The position numbers were made by a program, and so were the translations under genes. Source: an uncultured Flavobacteriaceae bacterium (GTDB taxonomy: Bacteria > Bacteroidota > Bacteroidia > Flavobacteriales > Flavobacteriaceae). From it: DNA of 64,000 nucleotides. Location of the stretch: assembly GCA_943788695.1 (NCBI GenBank), contig CALSRG010000001.1:496001-560000 (forward strand). The letters run 5' to 3'. Positions 27,690-36,900 of this stretch are shown here, one piece after another (position 1 is the first letter of the stretch; each line of letters opens with the position of its first letter). The notes below the pieces were generated by a model that ran no database searches, was not told the origin of the DNA, and saw only the letters and a program-made list of their open reading frames with translations.

Positions 27690-29930
27690 TTAGTTGCGTG
27701 TGAAAGTTAAGTTTTGACCTTGAATTTCAAGCTGAAAACCTGATCGATCTTCATTGAATTGAAGCGACATCCCAGCTTCAGATAAGGTAAATTTACCATT
27801 TCCTTCATTTTCAAGAGGCAACTCGGGCTGCCCAGGAATTAACATCATAAGAACACCATTATCAGATTTTACAGTGATTTCAATCGGTGCTTGAGCTGAG
27901 GTAAAAGAACCGGAGTATGGCGATAAATCCTCAACCTCTGTAACGCCATCAGTACTTGCCAACCATGTATTATTATCGCTGTTCACATCTGGAAGAACGT
28001 TGTCGGGATCAACAACCACTTTTTTAAGCGCCATGGTCGTTGGTACTTTAAAGGTCCAAGACACATTACGTTTCCATATTTCAACAGGAAGGTTGTGACG
28101 CATGCTCTCACCATTTTCCATGATCATTTCAATGACCACAGGCATTGGCATTTGTTCCATGTTTTCAATGGTAATGATAGCACCATTAGCAGGATCGCCA
28201 TCGGCATATTTGACCTCAGTGATGGCTTGGTCTAACTTCCAAGTATTCTGAATCCATGATCTCCAAAACCATGAAAGGTCTTCACCAGAAACATTTTCCA
28301 TAGTTCTGAAGAAATCGTCTGGCGTAGGGTGTTTATAGGCCCATCGCTCCACGTAGGCTCTAAAGGCGTGATCAAAGCGCTCTTTACCTAATACCTGTTC
28401 GCGCAGCATGGTTAATCCTACGGCTGGCTTTAAATAAGCCAATAAACCAAGGTTACGCTCTTTTAAGTTATCTGGAGCGCTAATAATTGGTTCCAGTTTA
28501 TCATTTGAAAGTACAGATGAATATTGGTGCAAATTCATTTCTGGATCTTTGTACTCACCATCATTGAATTCGGCTGAACTCAATGAATTGATAAAGGTGT
28601 TGAATCCTTCGTCCATCCATGCAAACAAACGCTCATTAGAACCAACGATCATCGGGAACCAAATGTGTCCAAATTCGTGGTCTGTAACACCCCAAAGTCT
28701 GCTGGTTTGAGATTTATAATTACAAAAAACAATTCCAGGGTATTCCATACCTCCAACGATTCCAGCCACATTGACTGCCGCAGGGTAAGGATATTCTAAC
28801 CACATTTTTGAATAATGTTCAATTGATCCTTTAACATATTCTGTTGAGCGACCCCAAGCTTCTTGTCCGTCGCTTTCAATGGGATAAGCCGAAATAGCCA
28901 TACTCTTTTTACCGCTTGGCAAATTAATGCGAGAAGCATCGACGATAAAAGCAGCAGAAGAGGCCCAAGCCACATCTCTGGCGTTATTCATCTTAAATTT
29001 CCATGTCAATTCTGATGCTCCCGTTGGTCTTGAATTGGGATCAGTCACCTCTTCAGCCGATCGGATCGCAACAGTTGTATCACTTTGCTCTGCCGCCTTC
29101 CAGCGCTCTAGTTGCGTTTTGGTGTAAACGTCAGATGGATTTAAAAGCTCCCCTGAAGCAACCACCATATGGTCGGCTGGTACTGTGATGGCCATATCAA
29201 AATCGCCATATTCTAAATAAAACTCACCAGCCCCTAAATATGGTAGCGTGTTCCACCCATAGATGTCGTCATAGACACACATTCTAGGATACCACTGGGC
29301 TACTGTGTATAAGTTGCCATTTTCTGTAGCTAAAACGCCCATACGGTCTGAACCATAGTCGGGTGAAGTAAATGTATAGTCAATTTTTAAAGTAATTTGT
29401 CCGCCTTTGGCGTTTAGTGCTTTGGGCAGGTCAATTTGCATTCGGGTATCAATTATATGGTAGGTTAAATCAACCGAAGTGCTTTTACGCCCTTTACCAC
29501 TTACCATTTTCACAGAAGTGATGTCATAGCCACCATCAAATTCTTGGCCCTTGGCACCGTTTCTGCTGCCACGCAATGGGATAATCGCATTGCCTCGTGA
29601 ATCTTTTTCGAATAAATTTTGATCCAACTGCATCCAAAGAAAATCGAGTTGGTCTGGACTGTTGTTGGTGTAGGTGATGGTTTCCGATCCGGTGAGTTTT
29701 TTTTCGGCGTCGTTCAAATGAACGGCGATATTATAATCGGCACGGTTTTGCCAATAAGCGTGACCTGGTTTACCACTGGCAGAACGGGTGTCTGTGGCGT
29801 TTTTCGTGTAAAAATGATTCCCAAAGGCTTCATTATAATCGTACTTGGACCCTTCTTCTTGTGAAAAGGCGGCTGTCGACACGAATAGCAATCCCACCAA
29901 TAAAGAGAAATGTTTTGAAAATGTTGTCAT
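27690..29930 (-). CDS. M1 family metallopeptidase (aminopeptidase N-like)
   Basis: A 746-residue exported zinc peptidase with a signal peptide (1-23). The catalytic site is complete: HEFGH at residues 418-422 with the third ligand Glu441 (WMDEGFNTF), and the exopeptidase motif appears as GGMEYP (393-398). The N-terminal domain (about 60-260) is the M1 saddle; a C-terminal beta-rich part (590-746) follows. It probably trims peptides outside the inner membrane. The gene is single, closed by the bidirectional terminator, with a near-consensus promoter (TTACTTTG) about 40 bp upstream. Confidence 0.92.
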   Translation of the reverse strand: MTTFSKHFSLLVGLLFVSTAAFSQEEGSKYDYNEAFGNHFYTKNATDTRSASGKPGHAYWQNRADYNIAVHLNDAEKKLTGSETITYTNNSPDQLDFLWMQLDQNLFEKDSRGNAIIPLRGSRNGAKGQEFDGGYDITSVKMVSGKGRKSTSVDLTYHIIDTRMQIDLPKALNAKGGQITLKIDYTFTSPDYGSDRMGVLATENGNLYTVAQWYPRMCVYDDIYGWNTLPYLGAGEFYLEYGDFDMAITVPADHMVVASGELLNPSDVYTKTQLERWKAAEQSDTTVAIRSAEEVTDPNSRPTGASELTWKFKMNNARDVAWASSAAFIVDASRINLPSGKKSMAISAYPIESDGQEAWGRSTEYVKGSIEHYSKMWLEYPYPAAVNVAGIVGGMEYPGIVFCNYKSQTSRLWGVTDHEFGHIWFPMIVGSNERLFAWMDEGFNTFINSLSSAEFNDGEYKDPEMNLHQYSSVLSNDKLEPIISAPDNLKERNLGLLAYLKPAVGLTMLREQVLGKERFDHAFRAYVERWAYKHPTPDDFFRTMENVSGEDLSWFWRSWIQNTWKLDQAITEVKYADGDPANGAIITIENMEQMPMPVVIEMIMENGESMRHNLPVEIWKRNVSWTFKVPTTMALKKVVVDPDNVLPDVNSDNNTWLASTDGVTEVEDLSPYSGSFTSAQAPIEITVKSDNGVLMMLIPGQPELPLENEGNGKFTLSEAGMSLQFNEDRSGFQLEIQGQNLTFTRN

Positions 29931-30175
29931 GGTTTGAAATTGAAAATGTTTAATTTTTTGTTATTTAACGCAAAGTAAAATAAAAAGCTAAAGCCTGAAT
30001 TATTTTTAGATTAATTTTAAGAGAAACCATGTTGCAATTAATTGTTGTCGACGAATTTTAGACATCAAACCGATACTCAAAAAAAACACCAAAAAAAGAG
30101 TTTCTTTTGATCACTTACAGAAGCACATTATCGGTAAATTAATTAGTTTTTACTTGTTTTTTAACACAGTTCTTT

Positions 30176-30189
30176 GTTGTGCGTTCGGC
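30176..30189 (+). repeat. Left GTTGTGCGT end of cassette-like segment
   Basis: GTTGTGCGT followed by TCGGC lies directly downstream of the broken lipoprotein gene. The same 9-mer, inverted, occurs at 31795-31807 on the other side of the gene. Confidence 0.5.
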
Positions 30190-30193
30190 TTTT

Positions 30194-31507
30194 TCATTTT
30201 CTCTCATATACCACCATTCTTATGTTATTATAGTTGTCCTGTCTCGATAGCTTAATTTCAACGTTTATATTGTTCTCTGTTGTCCAAACAAATGATTGAT
30301 TCTTCTTTTCTTCATTTATTGAATTGGGTTCGCCAAGTTCATTAGTTAGAATCAATACAAGGTCATTAAATCTATTCAAAAAAACTTCACTTGTCGACTT
30401 TTCATTTCCAAATTCAATTCTATCGGTCTGTGTTTTTTCCCAATTCATTGTTATGGCTCTAACTAAATCGGTCTTTTTTGTAGCATAATACATAATTGAG
30501 TTTGAAATAATCGAATCTTCTACAACGAGGTAAGATTTGTTTGTGTCGATATCATATTTCTTAGGGTTCCAACTGTCTCCAATTCCAATTTTGTGATTTG
30601 GGGTAATGTCAAAAGTTTTCCATTCCTTTTCTTTCGACTCCACTTTGGTAAGGGGCAGTTTTGAAAAATCAGCAAGGATTGTTTTAAGTCTATTTTCAAA
30701 AATTTCATTTGACCTTTCCTTTCCTAATGTTTTCGGTTTTAATTCAAAGTCATTAACTAAAACGGTTGCATAAATCTTGTTACCCTTAATTGTTGTCAGA
30801 CCATAAATTTGGTCATTCGATGTTTTGAATTTGAGCAGTTCATTAGAGCCATTTAGGTTTTTACAACGATAAGAGAAGTGCCAATTATAAAATTTTACAT
30901 CATCAAGTATCTTCTCAAAAGGCTGTATTTTATTATTCACTATCCGTGATAGATACGTAGCTGTGTCTGTTTCAAAAATGTGTAGAAGTTCATCATTATA
31001 AACAAAGGAACTGACAATGCTAGGGTGATATGAAAAATCAAAATAGTCTACATTCTCATCTTTATAAATGACTTCATAACCTTTTGATTCACTGTACCAA
31101 GAGCAGTTCTTACCTGTCTTTTCTATGTTTTCATAAGTCACATCACTATCGCATTTTGTAAGCTTCTTCGGATTGTCAATTTTTAGAACTTGAAAAGAAT
31201 TAGTCAAGTAATAAGTGTTGTCAATTTTATTAATTAGCGGTGTTGTAGATTCTAAAACATATTGACTGTCTGTTTTCTTATCTTTAAACCACGTTTTTCC
31301 ACCCCATTCGCCAAAACCTAAAGAATAGGTATAAAAGTCTTTATCTTTCCATATTAAGTCGTCCGTTTTATTAATCTTGTTCCACTTTAAGTTTGTATTA
31401 TCAAGATAATAGCTTTGCTTGTCCATATACGGCTTTATAATAATGCTATCGTTTTGCAAATAAAAATCTAAGTAGACTGTTTTCATTTCTTCGGGGCAGT
31501 CAATCAC
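30194..31507 (-). CDS. Hypothetical protein, downstream fragment of a TGA-broken lipoprotein gene
   Basis: A 437-residue open frame (GTG start at 31507, first ATG at 31486) that is in frame with, and continues, the lipoprotein start at 31765; only a TGA at 31526-31528 separates them. It is rich in Lys/Asn/Asp/Tyr with repeated short Tyr-containing motifs such as DNTYYL, resembling DKNYY-type repeat proteins. No enzyme motif is seen. Without the lipoprotein signal it would not be exported, so this is probably a pseudogene unless the stop is read through. Confidence 0.5.
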   Translation of the reverse strand: MIDCPEEMKTVYLDFYLQNDSIIIKPYMDKQSYYLDNTNLKWNKINKTDDLIWKDKDFYTYSLGFGEWGGKTWFKDKKTDSQYVLESTTPLINKIDNTYYLTNSFQVLKIDNPKKLTKCDSDVTYENIEKTGKNCSWYSESKGYEVIYKDENVDYFDFSYHPSIVSSFVYNDELLHIFETDTATYLSRIVNNKIQPFEKILDDVKFYNWHFSYRCKNLNGSNELLKFKTSNDQIYGLTTIKGNKIYATVLVNDFELKPKTLGKERSNEIFENRLKTILADFSKLPLTKVESKEKEWKTFDITPNHKIGIGDSWNPKKYDIDTNKSYLVVEDSIISNSIMYYATKKTDLVRAITMNWEKTQTDRIEFGNEKSTSEVFLNRFNDLVLILTNELGEPNSINEEKKNQSFVWTTENNINVEIKLSRQDNYNNIRMVVYERK

Positions 31508-31525
31508 TTTTTCTAATTGATTGTT

Positions 31526-31765
31526 TCAAAAAATATAAAGCCATCTTTTTCCGTAGCCACCATATTTCATTAATCGTTGTTCAAAAAGCACATAATATTT
31601 GTCCTTATATTCTAGTGCGTGAGTCATTCTGCCATTTACACTTATTGAAATTGTGTCTTTAATAAGAGAAAAACCACTCTCTAGATTTGTCACGTTGGAA
31701 TTTTGTTGCCCATTACAAGCAAAAAGTGTCAATGATAAAATTAGTATTGCAAAAATTTGGTTCAT
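31526..31765 (-). pseudogene. N-terminal lipoprotein fragment cut by in-frame TGA
   Basis: Starts at the ATG at 31765 with a lipoprotein signal (MNQIFAILILSLTLFAC, Cys17 followed by Asn-Gly) and runs 79 codons to TGA. The frame continues after the stop for six codons and then the 437-residue fragment. A longer in-frame extension upstream to 31867 runs into the palindromic repeat and is not credible as coding. Confidence 0.55.
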
Positions 31766-31794
31766 TTTCTTTTTTATAGTGAGATTGTTTTTCA

Positions 31795-31807
31795 GCTGAC
31801 GCACAAC
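31795..31807 (-). repeat. Right GTTGTGCGT end of cassette-like segment, inverted
   Basis: On the minus strand it reads GTTGTGCGTCAGC, the inverted partner of the element at 30176. It touches the long palindromic repeat that begins at 31803. Confidence 0.5.
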
Positions 31808-32007
31808 GTTCCCGCTAAACGGAGTGAGGTTCGGGATTTTGAATATCGAGTTTACTCGAATATTCAAAAGACAATTAGAACCTTACCAAATTACGTTTTA
31901 GCGCATTGTTGTATTCAGTTGTAGCCAGTACTTGGCTACTTTATACAGCCAAAGCTTCAACGTCCATACCCAAATAAAACGTTAATTTGGTTTAGCGGGG
32001 ACGTTGT
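31803..32007. repeat. Large nested inverted repeat, attC-like or MITE-like
   Basis: The outer arms (31803-31820 and 31990-32007) pair over 18 bp with one mismatch (GTTTAGCGGGGACGTTGT against its inverse). An inner pair (31886-31900 / 31975-31990) matches with one extra base, and smaller hairpins sit at 31841-31865 and 31921-31939 (GTAGCCA / TGGCTAC). It has no coding potential. The folded single strand resembles cassette recombination sites, but I cannot see a classical attC core. Confidence 0.7.
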
Positions 32008-32088
32008 AATCAATTTCCCTATGGGCGAGGCTTTGCTTTAGCAAAGTATAGCAAATAGGGTTCAGCTTTTGCTGAAATTGATTACAAC
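32003..32088. repeat. Structured palindromic element with 15-bp perfect arms
   Basis: GTTGTAATCAATTTC (32003-32017) pairs perfectly with 32074-32088. Inside are CCCTAT / ATAGGG and two hairpins, CTTTGC-TTTA-GCAAAG (32031-32046) and TTCAGC-TTTT-GCTGAA (32061-32076). It overlaps the end of the previous repeat by 5 bp. Confidence 0.75.
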
Positions 32089-32140
32089 TACTGTGTATCA
32101 GAACAAGTTCCGATATATCTTCTTTATCATTTTTACTTTA

Positions 32141-32392
32141 TTAATCTTTATTATGTTGATAATCAACGTGCTTGTTTTTTAAAATACGATCAATAGGACT
32201 TTCGATTCGTTTTAGCGTACGTTGAGAAACACAGAAATACCGTTTTAGAAAATACCACGACTGAAGCGTCTGAGGCCGTCTTGCACTGGGTTGCGATTTG
32301 ACCAATGCCATCAATGCCCAGTCAAAAGCAAAAGCAGCTTTGATGATGGGTTGGCAATTATGAATATCAGGTATGAAACGTAGGTTTTTCAT
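32141..32392 (-). CDS. Uncertain short reading frame downstream of sugar kinase
   Basis: An 83-codon frame from the ATG at 32392 (MKNLRFIPDIHNCQ...), also open upstream as far as the end of the GHMP gene but without another ATG. It is basic (many Lys/Arg) and contains an aromatic stretch (SWYFLKRYFCV). I recognise no family. It lies about 100 bp after the sugar kinase on the same strand. It could be a small gene, a decayed C-terminal fragment, or chance. Confidence 0.25.
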   Translation of the reverse strand: MKNLRFIPDIHNCQPIIKAAFAFDWALMALVKSQPSARRPQTLQSWYFLKRYFCVSQRTLKRIESPIDRILKNKHVDYQHNKD

Positions 32393-32496
32393 GGGCGTAA
32401 AACTGTTTGGGGCAGCGTACGAGCAAATACAGAAAAAATATTGAAAGGAAAAACGCACCAAGATCAAATAAACCAATAAAGCTATCTGCTTATGCT

Positions 32497-33570
32497 TTAG
32501 GCATTGAGGAGCCCAACAGTATAGGCATTTACAGCTCCAGAGTTTTTAAATGCCTTGACGACGGCGTGGCAATCGTCCTGTGAACAAATCGCCACCATAG
32601 TGCCTCCACCTCCCGAGCCTACGATTTTTGCCCCATAAGCCCCACTTTGAAGGGCTGAATCCATCATTCGAGACATGGCCTTTGGGGTATTTTCAATATA
32701 ATTTGCTAAAATGTGTTGGTGGGCGTTCATAAGAGCGCCAAGAGACTCAGCCGTTCCGCGTTGTTTGAAAAGTTGGAGCGCCTGCTGCGTAATCATGTGG
32801 TTGTGAATGGCAGCATACCAGTGTTTTCTGTACATGGGGTCAATCGCGTTCATATAAAGTTCAATAGCGCTAGCATCAGCTTGTTGGATTCGAAATTCGG
32901 GATTGATGGCTTTCACTTTTTGAATGGCTTTTTCGGCATATGAGCGGGCATTTCCCAAAACCTCAAGCGTTTTTTTATCAATACCCGATTCGGCAATGAC
33001 AATACCATCAAATGGGCTGTTGAGCCTCTCAACAGTCAAAGAGGTATTGTCAAGGAATATCAAGTGCTGATGCGCTATGGTCAGGTGGTCCATATGGCCA
33101 CCAGGCGCATTGAAAAAGCTGACCTCCGCTTGATGTGACCATGTGGCAATTTGATTGCTGCTAGGTCTTAGGTGAGTAAAACCGATAGTGGCCAAAAATT
33201 TGATCCATGCCGTTACTAAGGCAGTGGAACTCGAGAGTCCAGCATTTATGGGGATGTTGCCCTCAATGGAAATGTCGTAACCTTGGTCAAAGCGTGCGCC
33301 TTGATCTAGCATAATCGAAAGACCAGAGAAGAAATAATCTGACTTGATAGTAGATTGTTCTAAAGACAGAGGCATCTGTATGATGCTGTTCGTATTTTTT
33401 AGCGCAATGTTAAAGCAACTAAGACCGTTTGGTTGAGCGGTTAAGGTAACGTAGCGGTCAATAGCACCAGCAATAATGGGTAGTCCGAGGTAGTCTTGAT
33501 GATCGCCAAAAAAGCAAACCCGTCCTGGCACTCGAATCTTACAGTTCGATTTGGCATTAATCAACGACAT
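32497..33570 (-). CDS. GHMP family sugar kinase (galactokinase-like)
   Basis: The ATG at 33570 gives 357 residues and overlaps the upstream GH109 gene by 14 bp; a longer frame reaches into that gene and is unlikely. Motif 1 resembles the galactokinase sugar-binding signature (GRVCFFGDHQDYLGLPI, 16-32), motif 2 is PINAGLSSSTAL (108-118, ATP loop), and motif 3 is IVGSGGGGTMVAI near the C-terminus. It should phosphorylate a sugar at C1. With the GH109 enzyme upstream, the substrate may be a GalNAc- or galactose-type sugar released by that enzyme; this is inferred from operon context. Confidence 0.85.
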   Translation of the reverse strand: MSLINAKSNCKIRVPGRVCFFGDHQDYLGLPIIAGAIDRYVTLTAQPNGLSCFNIALKNTNSIIQMPLSLEQSTIKSDYFFSGLSIMLDQGARFDQGYDISIEGNIPINAGLSSSTALVTAWIKFLATIGFTHLRPSSNQIATWSHQAEVSFFNAPGGHMDHLTIAHQHLIFLDNTSLTVERLNSPFDGIVIAESGIDKKTLEVLGNARSYAEKAIQKVKAINPEFRIQQADASAIELYMNAIDPMYRKHWYAAIHNHMITQQALQLFKQRGTAESLGALMNAHQHILANYIENTPKAMSRMMDSALQSGAYGAKIVGSGGGGTMVAICSQDDCHAVVKAFKNSGAVNAYTVGLLNA

Positions 33571-34951
33571 CAAGAGAAAGTGTGTTTTTCCATTCTCCTC
33601 TGGTAAAATCTGGAAAATCTTGTGGCATACCTCCTTGGGATACAGAGGCCTCACTCATTGGCGCAACAGCGCTCCAAAAACAACCTTCATATAAGTTTTG
33701 ATCCATAGGCAGCTCGTTTCTTAAGCATTCAATAATGCGATAGCGCATCAAGAAATCCATGCCACCGTGACCACCCATTTTTTCGGCAACCTTGCCCAAT
33801 CGTCGGTACAAAGGATGCTCATATTTTTCATTGAAGGCATCCAGTTGTTCACCTTGCGCCCAGTAGTGGTGACTGTCTGTCACACCAAGTACGCCACCTT
33901 CTAAAGCTACGCGTGTTGGAAACCCAGCCATAGCTCCTTTGGTGCCTTGGATGAGGTTGTGTCGGGAGTAAGGTCTTGGACTGGTTTCATCCCACTGGAC
34001 CATAATGGTGCGGCCAAGTTGTGTTTTAATAATGGAAGTATTCATATCACCACCGCGATAGTCTAGTGCATTCCATTTGTGATCTTCTGGGTAATGTGAT
34101 TTTGCATAATGTTGTCGCCCTAAAGCAGGAGTGGAGTAGGAAACCAAGGATTTAAAGTTGTCTTCACCTCGAGCCAGATTCATATACTGAGCCACAGGCC
34201 CCAGACCGTGGGTTGGGTAAAGATTTCCATTCCGATTGGCATACTGATGGGTGCGCCACGAGCCAGTGCCACGCTCTTGTTCTTCCATTTGAAAACGCAG
34301 TTCGTGGATGTAAGCAGCTTCACCATGCAGCAAATCACCAAGAACGTTTTGTCGGCAAATGTTTAAATAGCGCAATTCCTCACGGCCATAGTTGACGTTT
34401 TCCATCATCATGCAGTGTTTTTTAGTGCGCTCAGAGGTTTCTACAATGTCCCAAAGTTGTGACATGCTCACAGCCAAGGGCACTTCAACAAAGGTATGAG
34501 CACCCTTTTTCATGGCCTCTATAGCCATAGGTGCATGATTGTTCCAATCGGTTGAAATAAAAACGGCATCAGGGCGCACCTCTTTGAGCATTGTTTTCCA
34601 TTGGTGATCAGTGCCAAAATAGGTTTTGATATGTTGATGCCGAACCCCCTTTCCAAAAGTCTCACATTTTAATTTTGACGCCATAACAAGATCTTCATAA
34701 AGGTCTGAAATGGCCACAATTTCGGTGCCATCAATTTGAGACAATTGGGCGGCGTGACCTGATCCTCGCGCACCTACGCCGATTAAAGCAATCCGAACCG
34801 TTTTAAGCTTTGGTGCTGCAAAATCACCCATATAGTCTGATGCAGTCAATGGTCGTGTTTGAGCCGATAAGTTAAGGGTATTGGAAATATAAAGTCCTGC
34901 GGCAGAGAGTCCTGTCTTTTGAATAAAATCTCGACGGTCAATATTTTTCAT
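33557..34951 (-). CDS. GH109 family (alpha-N-acetylgalactosaminidase-like) Gfo/Idh/MocA protein
   Basis: A 464-residue NAD-dependent glycosidase-type protein. It starts with a twin-arginine export signal (RRDFIQKTGLSAAGL, Arg6-Arg7), then the Rossmann loop IALIGVGARGSGHA (about 54-67). The body matches the Elizabethkingia GH109 enzyme as I remember it: MENVNYGREEL, SWRTHQYANRNGNLYPTHGL, GGDMNTSIIKTQLG, GGHGGMDFLM and PDFTRGEW near the end. Such enzymes remove alpha-linked GalNAc by a redox mechanism with bound NAD. It is coupled to a sugar kinase gene downstream. The specific sugar is not proven. Confidence 0.88.
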   Translation of the reverse strand: MKNIDRRDFIQKTGLSAAGLYISNTLNLSAQTRPLTASDYMGDFAAPKLKTVRIALIGVGARGSGHAAQLSQIDGTEIVAISDLYEDLVMASKLKCETFGKGVRHQHIKTYFGTDHQWKTMLKEVRPDAVFISTDWNNHAPMAIEAMKKGAHTFVEVPLAVSMSQLWDIVETSERTKKHCMMMENVNYGREELRYLNICRQNVLGDLLHGEAAYIHELRFQMEEQERGTGSWRTHQYANRNGNLYPTHGLGPVAQYMNLARGEDNFKSLVSYSTPALGRQHYAKSHYPEDHKWNALDYRGGDMNTSIIKTQLGRTIMVQWDETSPRPYSRHNLIQGTKGAMAGFPTRVALEGGVLGVTDSHHYWAQGEQLDAFNEKYEHPLYRRLGKVAEKMGGHGGMDFLMRYRIIECLRNELPMDQNLYEGCFWSAVAPMSEASVSQGGMPQDFPDFTRGEWKNTLSLDVVD

Positions 34952-35171
34952 AGGTGTCGGGTTAAAAGTATTCTAAAGTAGTGATTATTTTTTATTCAAG
35001 TCAGACTGCTTATTTTGAAAATCAGTTTAAAGAATTTAAACAAGCGTTGTCATATTTATTTTTTTAGTTGGAAAAAAATTGAATATATTTTATCATTTAT
35101 GGTTATTACATTTCCTCGTTCAATAGGTTCGATTCAACGCATAATACTTTCTACTGCTGATATTTAAGGTG

Positions 35172-35206
35172 TTATGAGTCATTTTTTTTATCGAAATGAG
35201 TCATAA
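35172..35206. promoter_or_regulatory. Paired TGAGTCA sites, 22 bp apart
   Basis: TTATGAGTCATTT (35172-35184) and AAATGAGTCATAA (35194-35206) are inverted copies differing only at the central base. Centre spacing of 22 bp is two helical turns, so a dimeric repressor could bind both. No protein is known to use it. Confidence 0.4.
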
Positions 35207-35294
35207 GTTATTTTTTTGATTTTAATTTGTCTTGTCTAAGCGCGCATCATGCTTGGCAGCTGAACATTTTGAAAACTGTTTCTACCTTCGGGTT

Positions 35295-35439
35295 TTTGAA
35301 AATATGGGAGATATTTTCAAAGACAGCTTGCAGAGCAAGTGACCGGAATTTAAAGCAAACTTCCAACTTCTTGAGTGCGGCTCGGCCGGCAAAGCTGTAT
35401 TTAATTTCTAATATTCGGTATCAACTTTTGGTTTGATAC
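35295..35439 (+). ncRNA. Possible structured leader or small RNA
   Basis: Three hairpins lie close together: an 11-bp perfect stem (35295-35305 / 35311-35321), CTTGC-AGA-GCAAG (35327-35339), and GTATCAA / TTGATAC (35418-35439) followed by a T-rich stretch, a weak terminator. The order suggests a leader or attenuator ahead of the polyamine operon. Computed folding and expression data would decide; no Rfam family is recognised. Confidence 0.3.
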
Positions 35440-35502
35440 ATTTTTCTTGTCCTCTCGGATAACTTTAAGAAAAACACCTTTTTACTTTTAAGAATATTTA
35501 GA

Positions 35503-36900
35503 ATGAATAACAGATATATTGATTTAATCGAACAAACCTTTGATTTCCCTCAAGACGAATTTACACTGCAAGAAGACTTCTTGCGTTTTCACGATATTGA
35601 TTTGGCCGGTCTGATTGAAACCTATGGCACACCCTTAAAATTTACCTACTTGCCTCAAATATCAAACAACATCATCAAGGCGAAAAGAATGTTTCAGCAA
35701 TCTTTTGATAAGTTGAATTATACGGGGAAGTATCACTATTGCTATTGTACGAAAAGTTCTCATTTCAAACATGTTTTGAACGAGGCGTTGAAAAATGACA
35801 TTCACTTGGAAACCTCCTCTGCGATTGATATGGATATCATCCAAAACTTGAAAGCCTCTGGCGCTATTAATAACCAAACTTACATTATTAGCAATGGCTT
35901 CAAAACCAAGCCATATATCGCGAATATCGCCAAACTCATCAATGAAGGACACCAAAACTGCATACCCGTAATAGACAATTATGCCGAATTGGATTTATTG
36001 TCCGAAAAAATTAACGGTGATTTTAATATTGGGATTCGTATAGCTTCAGAAGAGGAGCCTAAATTTGAATTTTATACTTCAAGGTTGGGCATTGGCTATA
36101 AAGATATTGTACCTTTTTATGATGATCAAATCAAGGGGAATAAGCGTTTAAAGTTAAAAATGCTGCACTTTTTTATCAATACTGGCATTCGTGACAATGC
36201 TTATTATTGGAACGAATTGGTGAAGTGTTTAAAAGTATATGTGAATCTTAAAAAGAAATGCCCAAGCTTGGATGGTCTTAATATTGGAGGTGGATTTCCT
36301 ATAAAAAACTCTTTAGCGTTTGAGTTTGATTACGAATATATCATTGAAGAAATTGTCAATCAAATCAAATTGACTTGTGAAGAAGCGGGAGTTGACGTTC
36401 CAAATATTTTCACCGAATTTGGGAGCTATACTGTTGGTGAAAGCGGTGGAGCCATTTTTAAAATACTCAATCAAAAGCAGCAAAACGACCGCGAAAAGTG
36501 GAATATGATCAATGGATCATTTATCACCAACCTCCCAGACACTTGGGCGATTAACAAACGGTTTATCATGTTACCGATTAACCGATGGAAGGACCCTTAC
36601 GAGCGGGTACTTCTTGGCGGATTAACTTGCGATAGTGATGATTACTACAATAGTGAGCAACACGTCAATGCGATTTATTTACCGCGTTATACCAAACAAA
36701 AACCTTTGTATGTCGGTTTTTTCAACACTGGAGCATATCAAGAATCTATAGGCGGCTACGGCGGGCTTCAACACTGCTTGATCCCTGCACCTCAGCATAT
36801 TCTAATCGATAAAAATGAACAAGGTGAAATGGTAGCCTCATTATTTAAAAACCATCAAACTAGCGAACAATTACTAAATATTTTAGGTTATGAAAACTAA
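35503..36900 (+). CDS. speA: Arginine decarboxylase (PLP-dependent, biosynthetic type)
   Basis: A 465-residue fold-III PLP enzyme that converts arginine to agmatine, the first step of putrescine synthesis. It is the compact Bacteroidota form, shorter than E. coli SpeA. The PLP lysine is Lys84 in YHYCYCTKSSH; other motifs are SNGFKTKPYI, HFFINTGIRDNAYYWN, LNIGGGFPI, EFGSYTVGESG and the C-terminal LLGGLTCDSDDY / FFNTGAYQESIG. The stop overlaps the agmatinase start by 11 bp, and the product feeds that enzyme, which supports the assignment. Confidence 0.92.
   Translation: MNNRYIDLIEQTFDFPQDEFTLQEDFLRFHDIDLAGLIETYGTPLKFTYLPQISNNIIKAKRMFQQSFDKLNYTGKYHYCYCTKSSHFKHVLNEALKNDIHLETSSAIDMDIIQNLKASGAINNQTYIISNGFKTKPYIANIAKLINEGHQNCIPVIDNYAELDLLSEKINGDFNIGIRIASEEEPKFEFYTSRLGIGYKDIVPFYDDQIKGNKRLKLKMLHFFINTGIRDNAYYWNELVKCLKVYVNLKKKCPSLDGLNIGGGFPIKNSLAFEFDYEYIIEEIVNQIKLTCEEAGVDVPNIFTEFGSYTVGESGGAIFKILNQKQQNDREKWNMINGSFITNLPDTWAINKRFIMLPINRWKDPYERVLLGGLTCDSDDYYNSEQHVNAIYLPRYTKQKPLYVGFFNTGAYQESIGGYGGLQHCLIPAPQHILIDKNEQGEMVASLFKNHQTSEQLLNILGYEN

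Larger units (their letters stand above)
34952..35502. other. 551-bp intergenic region with repeats and hairpins
   Basis: This gap holds the divergent starts of the GH109 and arginine decarboxylase genes. It contains no convincing gene; a 69-codon frame at 35227-35436 lacks a plausible start or composition. It does contain a twin TGAGTCA site and several hairpins, listed separately. Confidence 0.6.

Noticed and set aside
31766..31867. Upstream extension of the lipoprotein frame
   Set aside because: It runs into the palindromic repeat and precedes the true lipoprotein signal at 31765.
31803..32007. Classical integron attC site
   Set aside because: The core 7-mers RYYYAAC and GTTRRRY are not present in proper positions, and there is no integron integrase; kept only as attC-like.
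35227..35436. 69-codon open frame upstream of arginine decarboxylase
   Set aside because: Cys/His/Arg-rich composition unlike local proteins, no promoter or coupling, and it overlaps hairpins; more likely a structured non-coding leader.
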